Part shown: positions 35,811-50,400 of the stretch, piece by piece
How the letters are laid out: every line of letters begins with the position of its first letter
Position numbering within the stretch: the stretch's first letter is position 1
Assembly: GCF_022965805.1 (NCBI RefSeq)
Contig: NC_133109.1
Span: 697,001-761,000 of the forward strand
Reading direction: 5' to 3'
DNA: 64,000 nucleotides
Source of the DNA: Primulina eburnea
Taxonomy: Eukaryota; Streptophyta; Magnoliopsida; Lamiales; Gesneriaceae
Notes under the pieces: model-generated
Database searches by the model: none
The model's input: only the letters and a program-made list of their open reading frames with translations
Told to the model about the DNA's origin: nothing
Position numbers and translations under genes: made by a program

Positions 35811-36441
35811 TAATTTTAATATTGATTGATTTAAATTTATGAATGGAGGGGTCGGAAGTTCTGGTTTATTGTGTGATCTATATCGGGAATTAGCTGTCAT
35901 CTACTATTTACCCTTGACTTATAAGCTTTTGCAACTTCGAACATATATTCCATCCACACTCACCATCAAGAACCAGTGTGTGTTATTCAAGTGCCTTCTA
36001 CTTTACTAACTTTTAAGACTTTATATTTTGTTTTTTTTATGAAAGCGGAATATGTCATTGCTATCTTTTTGGGTGTGTATTGAACAAATCACGAAAATCA
36101 GATTTATAGACGGTGCAAGAATAGTTTAAATATTTGTGAGATCTACATTTGGTCATTACTTTCCCGATAAAAAGATGTTTTAATTCTAATTCAAATATAT
36201 TAAAAGTTATTTTTGCAATTCACGCGCGTGGTTTTGATAAGATCGCTTGGAGAAGAAGCGTTGAGCTATAATAGTTCTTTCTTGAAATATTAAATACAAT
36301 GAAATTAAATCGAGTTTTGTTTCCAATCAAGTGGAACAAACTCAAAATAATCCTTATAAAACTGATTAAACATTTAAGAAATCATTTGAAAAAATTGCAA
36401 AATGATAAAAATAGCTTGGTTGAAGTATTTTTCCAAAAAAT

Positions 36442-38355
36442 TGGTATGAAATATTTTGCTACTTGAGAAACACGTAAAATATTTCAACTATGCATCTTTA
36501 AAATATTATAAATAAGTACATGCAGTAAAATAAAGATGCACATATTTTTTTATAGATGTTCGGAATATTACAACTTGTACGTCATTCTTTCTTCTACCTA
36601 TGAAGGTAACACTAGAAGACTTTGATTTACACAATTCATGTACAAACTCATTTCAACTTAGGTTTTATATTTTGCTTAACTGAAATCCTGGCAAACTCAA
36701 TTGTAGACTGCAACCTCACAATCCACATAATTTTTAACGTCTCTTATGTCAAAACTACAAACAAAATTTTTAATGTCTTCCTGTGAAAACTCACACATCT
36801 AAACTTTGAAGCACCACTCTCATGTGTACGTATGAGTGATTGTGTGTATGGATTTTATCAATTACAGTCATTTGGGTTTGCTCTCATTCTAGCTAATTTT
36901 TTCATGTAGGCTGCTCATTCTTTAAATCCCTTCAAAAGCTTGTATTTGATCTTCAACTTTGTTGTATTTATAGTATCCAACAATTATATAAACGTTAGAT
37001 ACAATAATATAATTGTTACTATAATTTTTGTACTGTTTCAGACACTGAAATGATCATATTCGCTCTTCTGTCCACTTGTTTGGTCTTCTGATGATTTTGG
37101 GCTCAACTAGATGCAGCAACTACTCGTTGTCTATTGGTTGCAGCATCTAATGATTTTCAGTATTCATCTCTACTAGTTTAAGTTCTACTGCATTTTGGAG
37201 TCTACTGCTTTTCAGCACTATTGATTTCTGATGTGCTGGATATATCTGTTGAATCTGTGGTGTTGATTTATGTGTTGCCGATTTAAGGTCCGCTGAATTC
37301 AGCCTGCTGATTCGTATTTCAGTATCCAAAACTTTCAACTTGAACAAGCAACTATACACTTAAGCAAAAATGTTAGAAATACAATAAAAATTTGTATGCA
37401 ATATTTTCATATTTGAAGAACACATAAAATGCTTCGACAATGCATCTTAAAAACAGTAGCAATAAGTAAATACAATATAATAACAACCCTATGTCATCCT
37501 TTCTTCCACCTAGAAAGATATCGCTAGAAGACTTTGATTTTTACAACTTTGATACAAATTATATTCATTTCAATTTAGCGCATATTTTTTGCTTAATTTA
37601 AACTCATAACACACTAGATTGTAGACTGTAACTTCACAATCTGCATATTGATTAACGTCTCTTGTGAAAAATTACAAATACAATTTTTAATGTCTTTGTG
37701 TGAAAACTCACTCATCTAAACTTTGAAACTCAACTTTCATGTATATATTTGAGGATATAATCCTTTAAATGTATATATCTCAAATGTATCTTCACATTTT
37801 GGCTTGCTCTTATTCTGACTACTTTTTTCATGTAGGAGGATGATCATGGTTTGAATCCCCTTCAAAAGGTTCTATTTGATCTTCAAATTATTATATTTAT
37901 AACATCCAACAATGATATAAGCATTCGATACAAGAAAAAGACCGCTGGTAAATTTTCTCTATTGTTTCTAATATTGAAACGATCGTATTCGTGCTTCTGG
38001 CCACTTTCCTCGTCTACTATTGATTTTGGTCTCTATTGGATGCAGCAGCTACTGGTTGTCTAATGGTTGCAGTAGGTTCTGATTACAACATCTACTGGTT
38101 TTCATTAACTATTTCTGCAGATTTGGGCTTTGTTGTATTTTGGGATCTATTTTTTTCGACACTCATGATTACAACACTATTGATTTTTGATGTGCTGGAT
38201 ATGACTGCAAATTCTGCGGGGTTGAACTAAGCACTGCTGATTTAAGGTCCGTTGAATTCAGCCTTGTTGATTTCAGATTTCAGCATCCAAAACTTCTAAC
38301 TTGAACAAACAACTACACATTTGAGTAAATATGTTAAAAACACAATAACAAGTTT
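36442..38355. repeat. Tandem duplication of a 0.95-kb repeat (two diverged units)
   Basis: Unit 1 (about 36442-37392) and unit 2 (about 37393-38355) share ordered blocks: 'ctagaagactttgattt', 'ttaacgtctctt', 'ctcatctaaactttgaa', 'gcagca.ctact.gttgtct', 'gatgtgctggatat', 'gatttaaggtccg' and 'cttgaacaa.caacta'. They are perhaps 75-80% alike, so the duplication is old. A third, more diverged relative lies at about 55384-56330, and the bases 'aattgttagcatt' follow both blocks. It may be LTR-derived, but no ends or target duplications were resolved. ORFs here (for example 37147-37359) are not credible. Confidence 0.65.
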
Positions 38356-39261
38356 TATTATAATTAAAATTAAAATTGTTAGCATTCCGAAACTCAAAAA
38401 TTTTCAAGAAGAAATAAAAAAAAACATCGCTAAAACAGTCACTAACACTAAGTGGCGATGATTTATGGTGTCCTAAGACTTCCCGTTTCTCATATTTAAA
38501 TGTTTTTCTCGATTAGAAACATGACAGGCTGCAAAGAAGATGATAATGAAATGACAATTTATATATTTTATATAGTACGTACAAAAAACACGAGCTATAA
38601 GATAGTGATTTCTCGCGAATATAATTATTAGTTATTATATTTTTTATAACATATGAATCTGCAATCATCATATTTTTTTATGTATATTAAGTAAGCTTTC
38701 GAACTAATATAATAATCTGAAAATCAAGGTAATCAAGTTTATTTTAGTTATTAACGACATAAAATGGCAATATTTATGTGTAGTAACGTTTGCATTTCTT
38801 TTATCCATTCTCGTTTGTGTCTCCACAATAGCTGTACAATAGCTTTCATGAAATAAAATGATGATTTGTTCACAAATAATACATAATAATAATAATATAT
38901 GATTTTGATTATTACGACTTTTAAAATATGATGTTTCCCGTCGAGCATTTTATTTTATTTCTTTAAATAGAGAGTGCCTACAGATTAAATATTTTCATAT
39001 TTATGCGAGTAACAATGATATAGATAAATAATTTAGTGAAATATAAAACATTTAAAAATGGAGTAAGGTTGAATTCGAAAAATTTTATATATACAAACAT
39101 TTAAATTTAATTATTATAATATCCGATCGTTTATTACGTAATAATATCCGGTACGATATATTATTAATAATTGTACAACATTTGACTTTTCTTTCCTTCT
39201 TTCCACAGTAGTTAAGGGTGTAAATGTGAGCTTGGAAAAATCCCATTTTGGTTGGAGAAAG

Positions 39262-39265
<4 letters not shown>
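38356..39265. other. AT-rich intergenic DNA
   Basis: No gene or defined element recognised; ends in an (AT)n tract at 39266-39312. Confidence 0.5.

Positions 39266-39312
<47 letters not shown>
39266..39312. repeat. (AT)n microsatellite
   Basis: Uninterrupted TA dinucleotides directly abutting the fold-back element on its left. Confidence 0.95.
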
Positions 39313-39315
<3 letters not shown>

Positions 39316-40149
39316 GATTGTTACCCTGCACCCAAGGGTGTAGGGTAATCGTGGGCGACAGCTGAGATGACGCCCACATATGCATTTTCTTTTTTTTTAA
39401 ACAACGTTTAGCGACGGTTTTTTAATAGCGACGGCATCTAGTAAAACGGCCCCAAACGTCTAATTTTTTTTAAAAAAAGCCGGACAGAGGGGAAGAGGGA
39501 CATTCACAAAATCGATTCTCCCGTTCAACCTACCGCCCACAACACAGAAAAGTTTGAGAGAAACACAACACAGAAAAGTGAGGTTCAACTGAAGGCAAAT
39601 CTGGAGATCTCGTGCAAGGTTTTTCCGTGCGCCTCAAATCCGAAGGTAACTCGATGTTGTCGGAAAATTTATCACTCTCGGTAGAATTTGTGCGTGAATG
39701 TGTTAGAAAACCTCGGGTATAAAAATATGTGCGTGAATGTAAATCGAAGTTGTTAGAAATAAAAATTTGGTTCGATGTATGTGTGAATGTAAGTGCGGCT
39801 CAAAAAAAATTTTTCCGTGCGCCTCAAAAGCACAGTTTGCTTGAAACCTCACAATTTTATGAATAAAAAGGAATTTAAAAGCTCGAGTTTCTCTCAAACT
39901 TTTCTGTGTTGTGGGGCGGTGGGTTGGACGGGAGAATCGATTTTGTGAACGCCTCTCGGCCCTCTGTCCCCCTCTGTCCGGTTTTTTAAAAAAAAATTAG
40001 ACGTTTAGCGACGGTGTTTTAAAATCCGTCTCTATTGGCGACGGATTCTTAAAAACCGTCGCTAAACGTTGTTTTAAAAAAAAAATGCACATGTGGACGA
40101 CAGCTGTGCGCGGTTACCCTGCACCCTTGGGTGCAGAGTAACAACCCTC
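39313..40149. mobile_element. Fold-back (long inverted-repeat) element inserted in (AT)n
   Basis: The arms 39313-39564 and 39887-40149 are long imperfect inverted repeats. Each end bears a smaller palindrome (TTACCCTGCACCC..GGGTGNAGGGTAA). Matching internal blocks include 'acgtttagcgacggttttt', 'ccggacagaggg' and 'acaaaatcgattctcccgtt'. The loop of about 320 bp has no real ORF; 'ttttccgtgcgcctcaaa' occurs twice in it (39618 and 39811 region). Both sides are TA repeats, so a TA target duplication cannot be separated from the microsatellite. Superfamily is uncertain (a MULE-like or Mariner-like MITE are both possible). Confidence 0.75.
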
Positions 40150-42356
<2,207 letters not shown>

Positions 42357-42361
42357 TGTTG

Positions 42362-42711
42362 TGTAGGACCGAGTGCTTACCGTTTTACCAAAAGCTATAG
42401 CTAGTGGTAATGGTGCAACTCAAATCTTTTAAACCGCACAACAACACAAGCACCATGGTTCGATTGCTCTACCAAGCAAGGACAATTATTGCACCCAACA
42501 ATCTCCCTCCCAATAATTGCACTCCTTGCAATCAAAGGGAATCGAACCCGTGACCTTGGTTCTGATACCAATTGTAGGACCGAGTGCTTACCGCTTTACC
42601 AAAAGCTATAGCTAGTGGTAATGGTGCAACTCAAATCTTTTAAACCGCACAACAACACAAGCACCATGGTTCGATTGCTCTACCAAGCAAGGACAATTAT
42701 TGCACCCAACA
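42362..42711 (-). mobile_element. Complete TRIM retrotransposon (350 bp), near-identical LTRs, TSD TGTTG
   Basis: Two 139-bp direct repeats (42362-42500 and 42573-42711), differing by one base by eye, flank a 72-bp interior. On the plus strand each LTR begins TGTAGGACCGAG and ends TGCACCCAACA. The interior next to the right LTR reads, on the minus strand, TTGGTATCAGAACCAAGGTC, an initiator-tRNA-Met-like primer-binding site. The other side has a purine tract (ATTGGGAGGGAGAT). TGTTG flanks the whole element (42357-42361 and 42712-42716). It codes for nothing. The intact ends and near-identical LTRs mean a recent insertion. Confidence 0.93.
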
Positions 42712-42716
42712 TGTTG

Positions 42717-43959
42717 TTTAGCAATGATGTTACAACTTGATATATTATCTTCACCAAATTTCCGGTACGACAGGGCTATTGATTATTTCAAGATTTACAA
42801 AATTTTGAATCACACAATTTTGAATTGTAGGGAAAAAAAATTATTTCTTATGGGCAATCAACTGGTCGTTGACTAAAATTCAATTTTATCGAGTTCAGAT
42901 TCAAGGGGTCCATTATTCAATTGTATCACTAGTCGTTGACTAAAATATTATTTATTCATGTTATTCCAAGCAATTAACCTTAGAATTACATAGATAACCA
43001 CTAAAATTCTTTTGTTCTCATAATTTAATTGACCAAACCCAACATCCAGTCAAAACTTATGAGCAATCAACTGGACACAATAGTATTCCATATCAATTAA
43101 ATGTAGCATTTTCGTTTTGTGAAAACAATTAATCATAAAATCTAACAATCGAGATAACTGCAATTGATAGATTCCAGTTTTGGTTATTTATTTAGACCAA
43201 ATATGATATGATATGACAACATACATAATCTATCATTGCTCACGTATCAATCATTTACGACAATTACATATCACTGAATTCATAGATAAGTGTATAAAAT
43301 CATACATCAACAAATACTTGTAACAAACAAAAATACTAAATTAAGCACGAAATCTCATATCGATAAAATTGAAATAATTGAAATATCATCTGAATCAGAG
43401 TAAAAACTTAACTTAGAATTGTGGAGAAAATATGAAAATATTCATGTGCCTCATTCTCTTAGTAAAAACTTAGCACAGAGTCTGGGAGTGATTGATTATA
43501 GTCTTTGACGTATGGGTTGAGAGAGATGATAGAGACAAAAATGAATTCAAAAATGAAAACCTAATTCTACTATGGAAGGATTGTGTCTATCTATAATAAA
43601 AATCAAATTTTTCTTTATATCAATAATAAAAGTTTCATTCTGTCTCCAAAATATCGCATGAATCAAATACCACTATTATGATCCCTAAAATATGATTTTT
43701 TATCATAAATTTCGAGCTACTCTATGCATTTGCGAAGCAGTCACGGTCACGTTTTGTTTGAAGACTTCTTCAATTTGGTATTTCTTTTAAAACTTCATCA
43801 CGAAAATTTCAAATCTAAAAAAAAAAAAATCATCATTTTTAGCCAAAATTTACTCCAATATCATAAAACATTAATTAAACATGTATAAAGTGGGAGGAAA
43901 GGGAAATATGATAGCAAATATACGAATTATTATGAACTTATAAAAACCTCTCACAATTA
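42717..43959. other. AT-rich intergenic DNA
   Basis: No gene, RNA gene or clear element seen. Two copies of 'caactgg.c.ttgactaaaat' type sequence (near 42860 and 42930) form a minor local duplication. Confidence 0.45.
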
Positions 43960-43964
43960 AACAA

Positions 43965-44554
43965 TGCGATATCTCTTGTCTCACATGGTAAAAATTAAAG
44001 GTTTAAAATTGCTTTATAATGGGCTACAATAGACTTTTATAGCAACTTAAGTTAGTCATTTTCATAAAATGAAGATGAATACGAAATAGTTGCTATAGGA
44101 ACCCATTGTACAGTCATGTAGGTGTGAGCCCAAGCTCGGGACGTAACAGAATGATATCAGAGATGATCACGTGCAACGAACACAGAGAAATAAGTGCTAT
44201 GTGGGGACTAAGTGTTACGTGCATTGGAGCCACCTCTTGAACATGCGGGGCAAAGTACTACATGATGGGAGTCACCTCTTGAACATGTAGAAATCACCTC
44301 TAGATCTCGACGTTGGTGGATTGATGGGTCAGGTCGTGACGAGGACATCATGTTCCGAAGGATGTGTGATTGTGATATCTCTTGTCCCGCATTGTAAAAA
44401 TTAAAGGTTTAAAATTAGTTTATAATGAGCTACAATGGACTTCTATAACAACTTGTATTAATTATTTTTGTAAAGCGATGACGAATTCGAAATAGTTACT
44501 ATAGGAGCTCATTGTACAATCACGCAAGCTAAGACCCGAACTGAGAGCGTGACA
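43965..44554 (+). mobile_element. Second TRIM-like LTR element (590 bp)
   Basis: Two direct repeats of 184 bp (43965-44148 and 44371-44554) share 'gatatctcttgtc.c.cat.gtaaaaatta', 'aaaggtttaaaatt' and 'gaaatagtt.ctatagga' and end in ACGTAACA / GCGTGACA. They enclose 222 bp. Just inside the left repeat is ATGATATCAGAGATG, a decayed primer-binding site, so the element is on the plus strand. Flanks AACAA (43960-43964) and AACCA (44555-44559) may be a target duplication with one change. The interior holds a small repeat of 'cacctcttgaacatg'. LTR divergence is much higher than in the 42.4-kb TRIM, so it is older. No coding sequence. Confidence 0.8.
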
Positions 44555-44559
44555 AACCA

Positions 44560-45580
44560 TGCTTGTCTTCATGCATAAAATAGTTGGATGCATTATCTCA
44601 ATTTTTTTATCATCCTCCCACTTCCAATAATTCTCCATAAAAAAAATTCATGCATAAAAAACAAGTTAAATGTTAAGCATCTCATATACCAACAATACGA
44701 ACAATTCATTTCAATCAAAATGTATAGAAATTTAAATGCACATGATCTAACAATTCATCCCAACATTTGTTCATTACAATCACAAGTTGTTTGAAATATG
44801 TATCAAAGAAACTCTTATACCAAAACACTGAAATTTTTATCATAAGTCTAGTAAAAAAAATTAAAAAATAATATGAATATTCTCCAATGTCATTCGTTAA
44901 TCTCTTCATACATCAATATTTTATGAAAACGATAAAATTATTGAGTCATAAAGCTTATAAGTTATATCGATCAGTCGACAGAAATGAATGGCCCATATTT
45001 TTTTTTATTTTAATTATTAATATATTTCCACATCAGAAATCATTTAAAAGTCAAAATGAATTGATTTGATAAGTGCGCTTGTTTTTCTTGTCTGTCCTTC
45101 CTCAGTCCCCACCCAAAAGACTTGACTTTGGTTCAGAGGTACAATTATTTTATTTACAAGCCCATAGAAATCATTTTTCTTAATTTTATTAGAATATTTA
45201 TTTATTTTTATTTTTTTTTGAGAGTGAAAAGAATTTGTTATAACTGGATTTTGAAATCGAAACCTCGTTTCAAACATAAAATCTTGTTGTCAGATAAACT
45301 ATAAATAATCGACAATCATAACATGATTTAAATAGTCGCGTGAATTAATAGAGTTTGTTGCTTATTCTAAAACTCCGAGAAAGATATTTGTATTTTTCTA
45401 ACATTGTTACACGGAAGAAATCACCATTTTTCGTGTTTTTTAGTATTTTCTTGCCCGCTTAGGCTAATTACGCAATTTTTTTAAAAAAAAAATGCATGGG
45501 ATATTTAAATTTTGAAATCGTCTTAATGGAGAATTTTTGTGATTAACGAAAAAAACTTAATTTGTTAAACAACAAATGGA
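44560..45580. other. Intergenic DNA upstream of the NudC gene
   Basis: AT-rich, no genes. ORFs 44588-44794, 44887-45069 and 45044-45277 are low-complexity and overlap on opposite strands. A SINE-like block lies at 45207-45300. Confidence 0.45.
45207..45300 (-). repeat. SINE-like repeat, diverged copy
   Basis: A T-run on the plus strand is followed by 'gaatttgttataactgg', 'cgaaacctcgtttcaaac' and 'ttgttgtcagat'. These align with 48412-48510 and 59060-59150. On the minus strand this would be a retroposon ending in poly-A. Confidence 0.4.
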
Positions 45581-45583
45581 AAC

Positions 45584-45667
45584 TGGGCCTTTCTTTAAAA
45601 CTGAAAGTTGTTCCAGGCTACTTATTGAGAGCCAAGCCCAATGATTTAAGAGAATTACATTTGGGCC
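45584..45667 (+). promoter_or_regulatory. Two site II (TGGGCC) promoter motifs
   Basis: TGGGCC occurs at 45584-45589 and 45662-45667, about 155-240 bp before the ATG at 45821. Site II (TGGGCY) elements are typical of plant promoters of growth-related and protein-homeostasis genes, which fits a BOBBER-type gene. Confidence 0.45.
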
Positions 45668-45820
45668 TGGGATTAGTGGACTGCAAGCCCACATATTATC
45701 TTCCAGAATTTTCCTCAGCCTTCGAAGTTCGATTGAACTTCTGACTCAAGTTAGCTGAAGATTCGCCAAATAACGGATTCGCAAAACCCTGTTTGACTAA
45801 ATTCTGGATTCGAATCGATC

Positions 45821-48334
45821 ATGGCTATACTCTCGGAATTCGAAGAGGATATCCACAGCAAGCCGACGACATCGGCGGTACCACCGGAAAAGCCGTTTAC
45901 CGCTGCTTTAGAACCATCGAATCCGTTGGGGTTTTTGGAGAAGGTGTTTGAATTCGTCGCAAAGGAGAGTGATTTGTTTAAGAGCGATTCGCTGGTGAGT
46001 GATGTTAATGCGGTGGTGAAAATGGTGAGAGATAAAGTGGAGGCGGAGAGGAGGAAGAGGAAGGAAGTCAAATCTGAAGGCAATGGTGGTAAGATTGAGA
46101 AAAAGGTGAAGGAGGCAACATCGGCTCCGCCTCCACCGGCTGTCGAAAAGTAGGAAGAAACGGTTGAGATTAAAGTGGAAGAGGGGAAAGGTCCTCGTGG
46201 TATGTCTTTTGTTGAATTGTTCATACTACAAGTTTACTTCCTGTATAGTGTTTTTTTTAAAAGCTCATATGGTTTGGTTTCTTGCTTAAAAACGTTTTTT
46301 TTGCGTGATTTGGTGATTTTTCATTCATCAATTGTACCTTTTTCTTGTGCATGACACGGTGATTTTGGATTTATCTAAACAACAATCTGTTTTTGGTGTC
46401 TTGTTTTTGTTTAGAGATTTTCGATAATCTGCAACGCTTTTTGAGTAAAAACAGATCGGAGTGGGTGAACGAGCTGGATTTTGCTAATTGGTCAACTAGC
46501 ATGTTTGAGAAGGCCAAGAGCTGAGTTCTATTCAACTGATTAATCATCAAAGTAATTTTCTTTTTTTTTTTTGGGATAATTATGAAACGTAGAGGTTTAA
46601 CATACTAATGAAATGGATAACAGTTTAGATAGCTTCATATGATGGGGCTGTTGCATCTAGGGGTGGTCACTGGATTTCCTGGAAGGGGTGGTTGATATCG
46701 CCTCTGTTGGGGCTGCCTCTGATTGCAACGGGGTGAAATGGTGCATCAGAGAGTTGCATTTTTGGACTTAAAAGATTCCTTTTTGACTCAAATGGGAACA
46801 TAATTTTTATAAGGAAGACAAAAAGTAAACTACTTGTAAATCAGTCACTCGTTGAACTGAAATATGAGTTGGTAATCTTAATGTTTGTTGTGAACATAGG
46901 TCGAAGGAGACAGAATTCTTTTTGTTTGAGTAAATCCAAATGCTTTTTATAGTCTTTAGTTTTTACTAATTTTTCTTACTTTTATTTAAGACAATATTAT
47001 CTTGGTTGCTAACAGCTTACTTATTACTGAACAGCACCTAACAAGGGTAATGGGCTTGATATGGAGAAGTATTGTTGGGGTCAATCTTTGCAGGAGGTTA
47101 ACATTACTGTTTCTGTTCCTTCCGGTACTAAGTCAAGGTTTATTGTATGTGAAATAAAGAAACAATACATCAAAGTTGGGCTCAAAGGTCAACCCCCAGT
47201 GATTGAAGTAAGTGTGTCTTCATTCTTATGTTGCATGTCTATCCTGGTTGGCTGTTCTTGTCGTTCTTAGTACTTATTCTTGTTTTATCCATCTGCAGGG
47301 AGACCTGTTTCATCCAGTCAAGGTTGAGGATTGCTTCTGGAGTTTAGGTAGGCAATATAGCTCACACATATGATGTTCTTGTGGTTATCACATGCATTAA
47401 GCATTCGATAACCAGCAACCAGCAGCCCGTTAATAATTCATCTACTTGCAGAGGACCAGAAATCTGTCTCCATTCTCCTAACAAAACAGAACCAGATGGA
47501 AGGGTGGAAGTACTTGGTGAAGGGTGAGCCAGAGGTTGACATCTAAAAAGTTGGGCCTGAAAACAGCAAGTTGTCTGATTTGGACCCAGAAACACGGTCA
47601 ACAGTGGAGAAAATGATGGTAAATGGCTTTAACAGATGACCTTTCCTTGAAAACCCAGTGACAACCGCTTGAGCTAGTTGGTTGGTTTCTTCTTGTGTTG
47701 GTTGGACTTGTAAGGCTGGTGCGCAAGTTAGTGCCCATAGAGTGATAAGAGGCCACAAATTTTGAATTATCGATCTACCATGGCTTGCTTTGATGCATTT
47801 TAAGTCTTTGACCCTAAGATTATTTACCATCTTATGTGTTCTCCTTTGAATTTACTTGGTTCGAGTATCTTATGCCGTATGTTAACAAGTCTTGTCTTGC
47901 AAAATATGGCTGGTTTAAGTATCTTGTCCCGTAGAAGAGGTTTTGACGCGTTTTATGTGCCATTGCGTATTGTATAATGTCCTAACCCCCTCTGTTTAGA
48001 TGGCCTTTGCGTTTAGCTCTGCCTGCATACTTGTTCAGGCTTCAAAATCCTTCGTACTGCTACTAACCGTTCAACTTTTACTTGGTGTCTTGAAAATTTA
48101 TTCTGCAGTTTGACCAACAGCAGAAACAAAGGGGCCTCCCGACGAGCGATGAGATGCAGAAACAAGATATATTGAAGAAATTCATGGCTGAGGTAAACAC
48201 TAGATTATCATTCTCGATCACATCATACTTTTCCACATATTTCCGACTTTTGAACTCAAAGAAACTTACTGATAAAAAATTTGCATAATTTGCAGCATCC
48301 GGAGATGGACTTCTCGAGGGCAAAGATGAACTAA
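45821..48334 (+). pseudogene. BOB1: NudC-domain chaperone gene, BOBBER1-like, with two in-frame stops
   Basis: Six exons with GT-AG introns: 45821-46199, 47035-47207, 47299-47347, 47452-47618, 48109-48192 and 48296-48334. The product follows Arabidopsis BOBBER1, a small-Hsp-like cochaperone: N-terminal MAILSEFEEDI..NPLGFLEKVFEFVAKES, a Lys/Glu linker, then the NudC/CS domain (KYCWGQSLQEVNITVSVPSG, CEIKKQYIKVGLKGQPPVI, HPVKVEDCFWSLEDQKSVSI, EGWKYLVKGEPEVD). The tail is LDPETRSTVEKMM, GLPTSDEMQKQDILKKFMAE and HPEMDFSRAKMN. A TAG at 46151-46153 cuts the linker after residue 110. A TAA at 47544-47546 falls right after EPEVDI, where relatives have a Gln. Splice sites and spacing are otherwise intact, so inactivation looks recent, or the sequence has errors. 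Without readthrough no CS domain is made. Confidence 0.8.
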
Positions 48335-48990
48335 AAAGAGTCGGGACTTGTCTGGTAGCTGTTAAAAAAGAATGTCATGTGGTTGAATCAGTTATTATTA
48401 TTATTTTTTTGGAGTTGGGAGAGGGTATTGTTATAATTGGTTTTCGAACCTGAGATCTCGTTACAAACTTGATTTTGGTGTCAGATGAGTTACAAGTCAT
48501 CGGCTGGTTGAAGCAGATCTCGTTTGTTTGCCGTACATTTTTTTGTAAATCATCTGAACAAGATACATTTATTTGAACTAGTATAAAAGAATATGCGTGT
48601 GCTAGCATTTTAACAAAACAAAATTGGATTGTGATTTGTGATCCACCGTTCGTACTTTAAAGTCAGCCCTTTGGACAAAAAAGTTTGGATGTCTCCCCTA
48701 GTTGGGTGTGACTCATAGCTAGTAGACTTGATTTAGTGTTCTTGTCTTTTGTTGGCTGCAGTTATTTATGAAGAAAATAAGATTCATTTAAGTAAAAAGG
48801 ATGTATTTATTTGGAAATATCTATATGTACTCCGGATGAGAGTTAAACAAGAATAATCCGTGATGACTATGCTTAGTGCACTGGAATGAACGTGTAAAAC
48901 AAGGGGAATGCCATCGAAAATATTTTAAAAGAACATAGTTTTTTTGTTTTGGATTTTCAGTGAACTAATGCTCTGTATATTTTTATTACA
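48335..48990. other. 3' UTR region and intergenic DNA
   Basis: Presumed 3' UTR of the BOBBER-like gene, then AT-rich sequence. A SINE-like block lies at 48412-48510. Confidence 0.45.
48412..48510 (-). repeat. SINE-like repeat
   Basis: The minus strand reads a B-box-like CAGGTTCGAAAACC preceded by 'gatgacttgtaactcatctg' and followed, after about 30 bp, by an A/ATA-rich tail. That is the arrangement of a tRNA-derived SINE. It shares order and motifs with 45207-45300 and 59060-59150; a partial match is near 51078-51115. Target duplications were not found. Confidence 0.45.
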
Positions 48991-49110
48991 CAAAAATTTT
49001 TGTGAGATGGTCTCATGGATAATTCATAAAAAAATATTATTTTTATGTCATAAGCATAACTTATTATCTATCAAGAATAAAAATATGTGATACTGTCTCA
49101 TAAAAAACTT
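48991..49110. mobile_element. MITE family M, shortened copy
   Basis: 'tttttgtgagatggtctcat', 'aattcataaaaaaatatt' and 'gtgatactgtctcataaaaa' show the two ends with much of the middle lost. Confidence 0.6.
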
Positions 49111-50400
49111 ACAGTATTTACTATATTATGAAAAAAACACGAGTCTTAGACTAATCACTTTTAGCATGACCTAAAATATCTTCTTTTTTTTTTTTTTTCA
49201 ATTTTGCTTTAAGGTCGTATTTGATATATAGATTTCATTTCATCTACTTATTACTATTAGTAGTTTCATATGTTATATTATAATTTATACACACGATATT
49301 CGAAATCTAATTATAACAAATTGGTAGTCCCACTGAAAAGAAACCAACAAGGTACATTCCCTATCTTTCTTTGCCAAACACTATGAAATTGTAATTGGGG
49401 GCGACCAAATTCGTGTATTTTCTTTGTAGTTATTTAGAATGAACATCCCACAACCTAAGGAGAAGATACATACTTTGATTTTGGGTTCAACAAATTATTC
49501 CCTCTACAAATTAAATTTTTTGAAAGAAAATTAACCCTACCGCACTCAAAATAATCAACTAATAATTAAATAAAATAAATATTTTTTTTACAACCTTAAA
49601 AGCATAGACCTAAAACTAAGAAGCTTAACGTACGTACCCCGACAAATTCCCCCCATCACACGACAACTTTGTTTACTTATATTAACTGAATAAAATAAAA
49701 ATAGTTTAGTCCTTATTGAATAATTTTTTTTTAACAAAAATATATTTGATGAATATATATTTTTTTCTAAGGGTGCGGTGTGAAATTAGATCGACGAATT
49801 CAAATCCTTGATTCCCATTGCTTTGGATAAATTTAATTTAGTAGAATTTGAAATTCACACTTCACATTAAAAAGTTTAGTCAATGGTATACCAAATACGT
49901 TCAGCATATTTGTCATTTAAAATATAAATTTTAAATATTTTCTTATACTAAAATTTCCATTTAAATGTAATTAAAAAGAATAATTCATATATTATTTTGA
50001 ATAGACAATAATATGATTATCACACTTTAACAATTATTACATCATCATGAGAAATTCATTTAATAAAATCAATAGTCCGAACTAAGATTTATTCATTTCA
50101 CCACAGAAAAATTATGTTAGTGAATAATTTTTTTCTAAAACGAAAACAAATAGACAAAATTGTCAGGCTTAATAATGGGTACTACCATGCATGTATTTAT
50201 TCCTCACCTACTCGATCCATTGATTGAATTGAAAACCACCAATTTTTCAATAAATATATGATTGGACTTGGAATATGCTGTAATATGTTTTTTATAAGAC
50301 GATTTCATTGATTTATAGGCGAGATTTTCGCTTTAATAGGAACATTGAATTTTTAGATAAATATTTGAAATTATTTTCTATAAATCAAAACAAAATGATA
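49111..50400. other. AT-rich intergenic DNA
   Basis: No gene or defined element recognised. Confidence 0.5.

Noticed and set aside
42357..42716. Possible CRISPR-like or simple tandem repeat
   Set aside because: Only two repeat units, with PBS, purine tract and target duplication; it is an LTR element in a plant genome.
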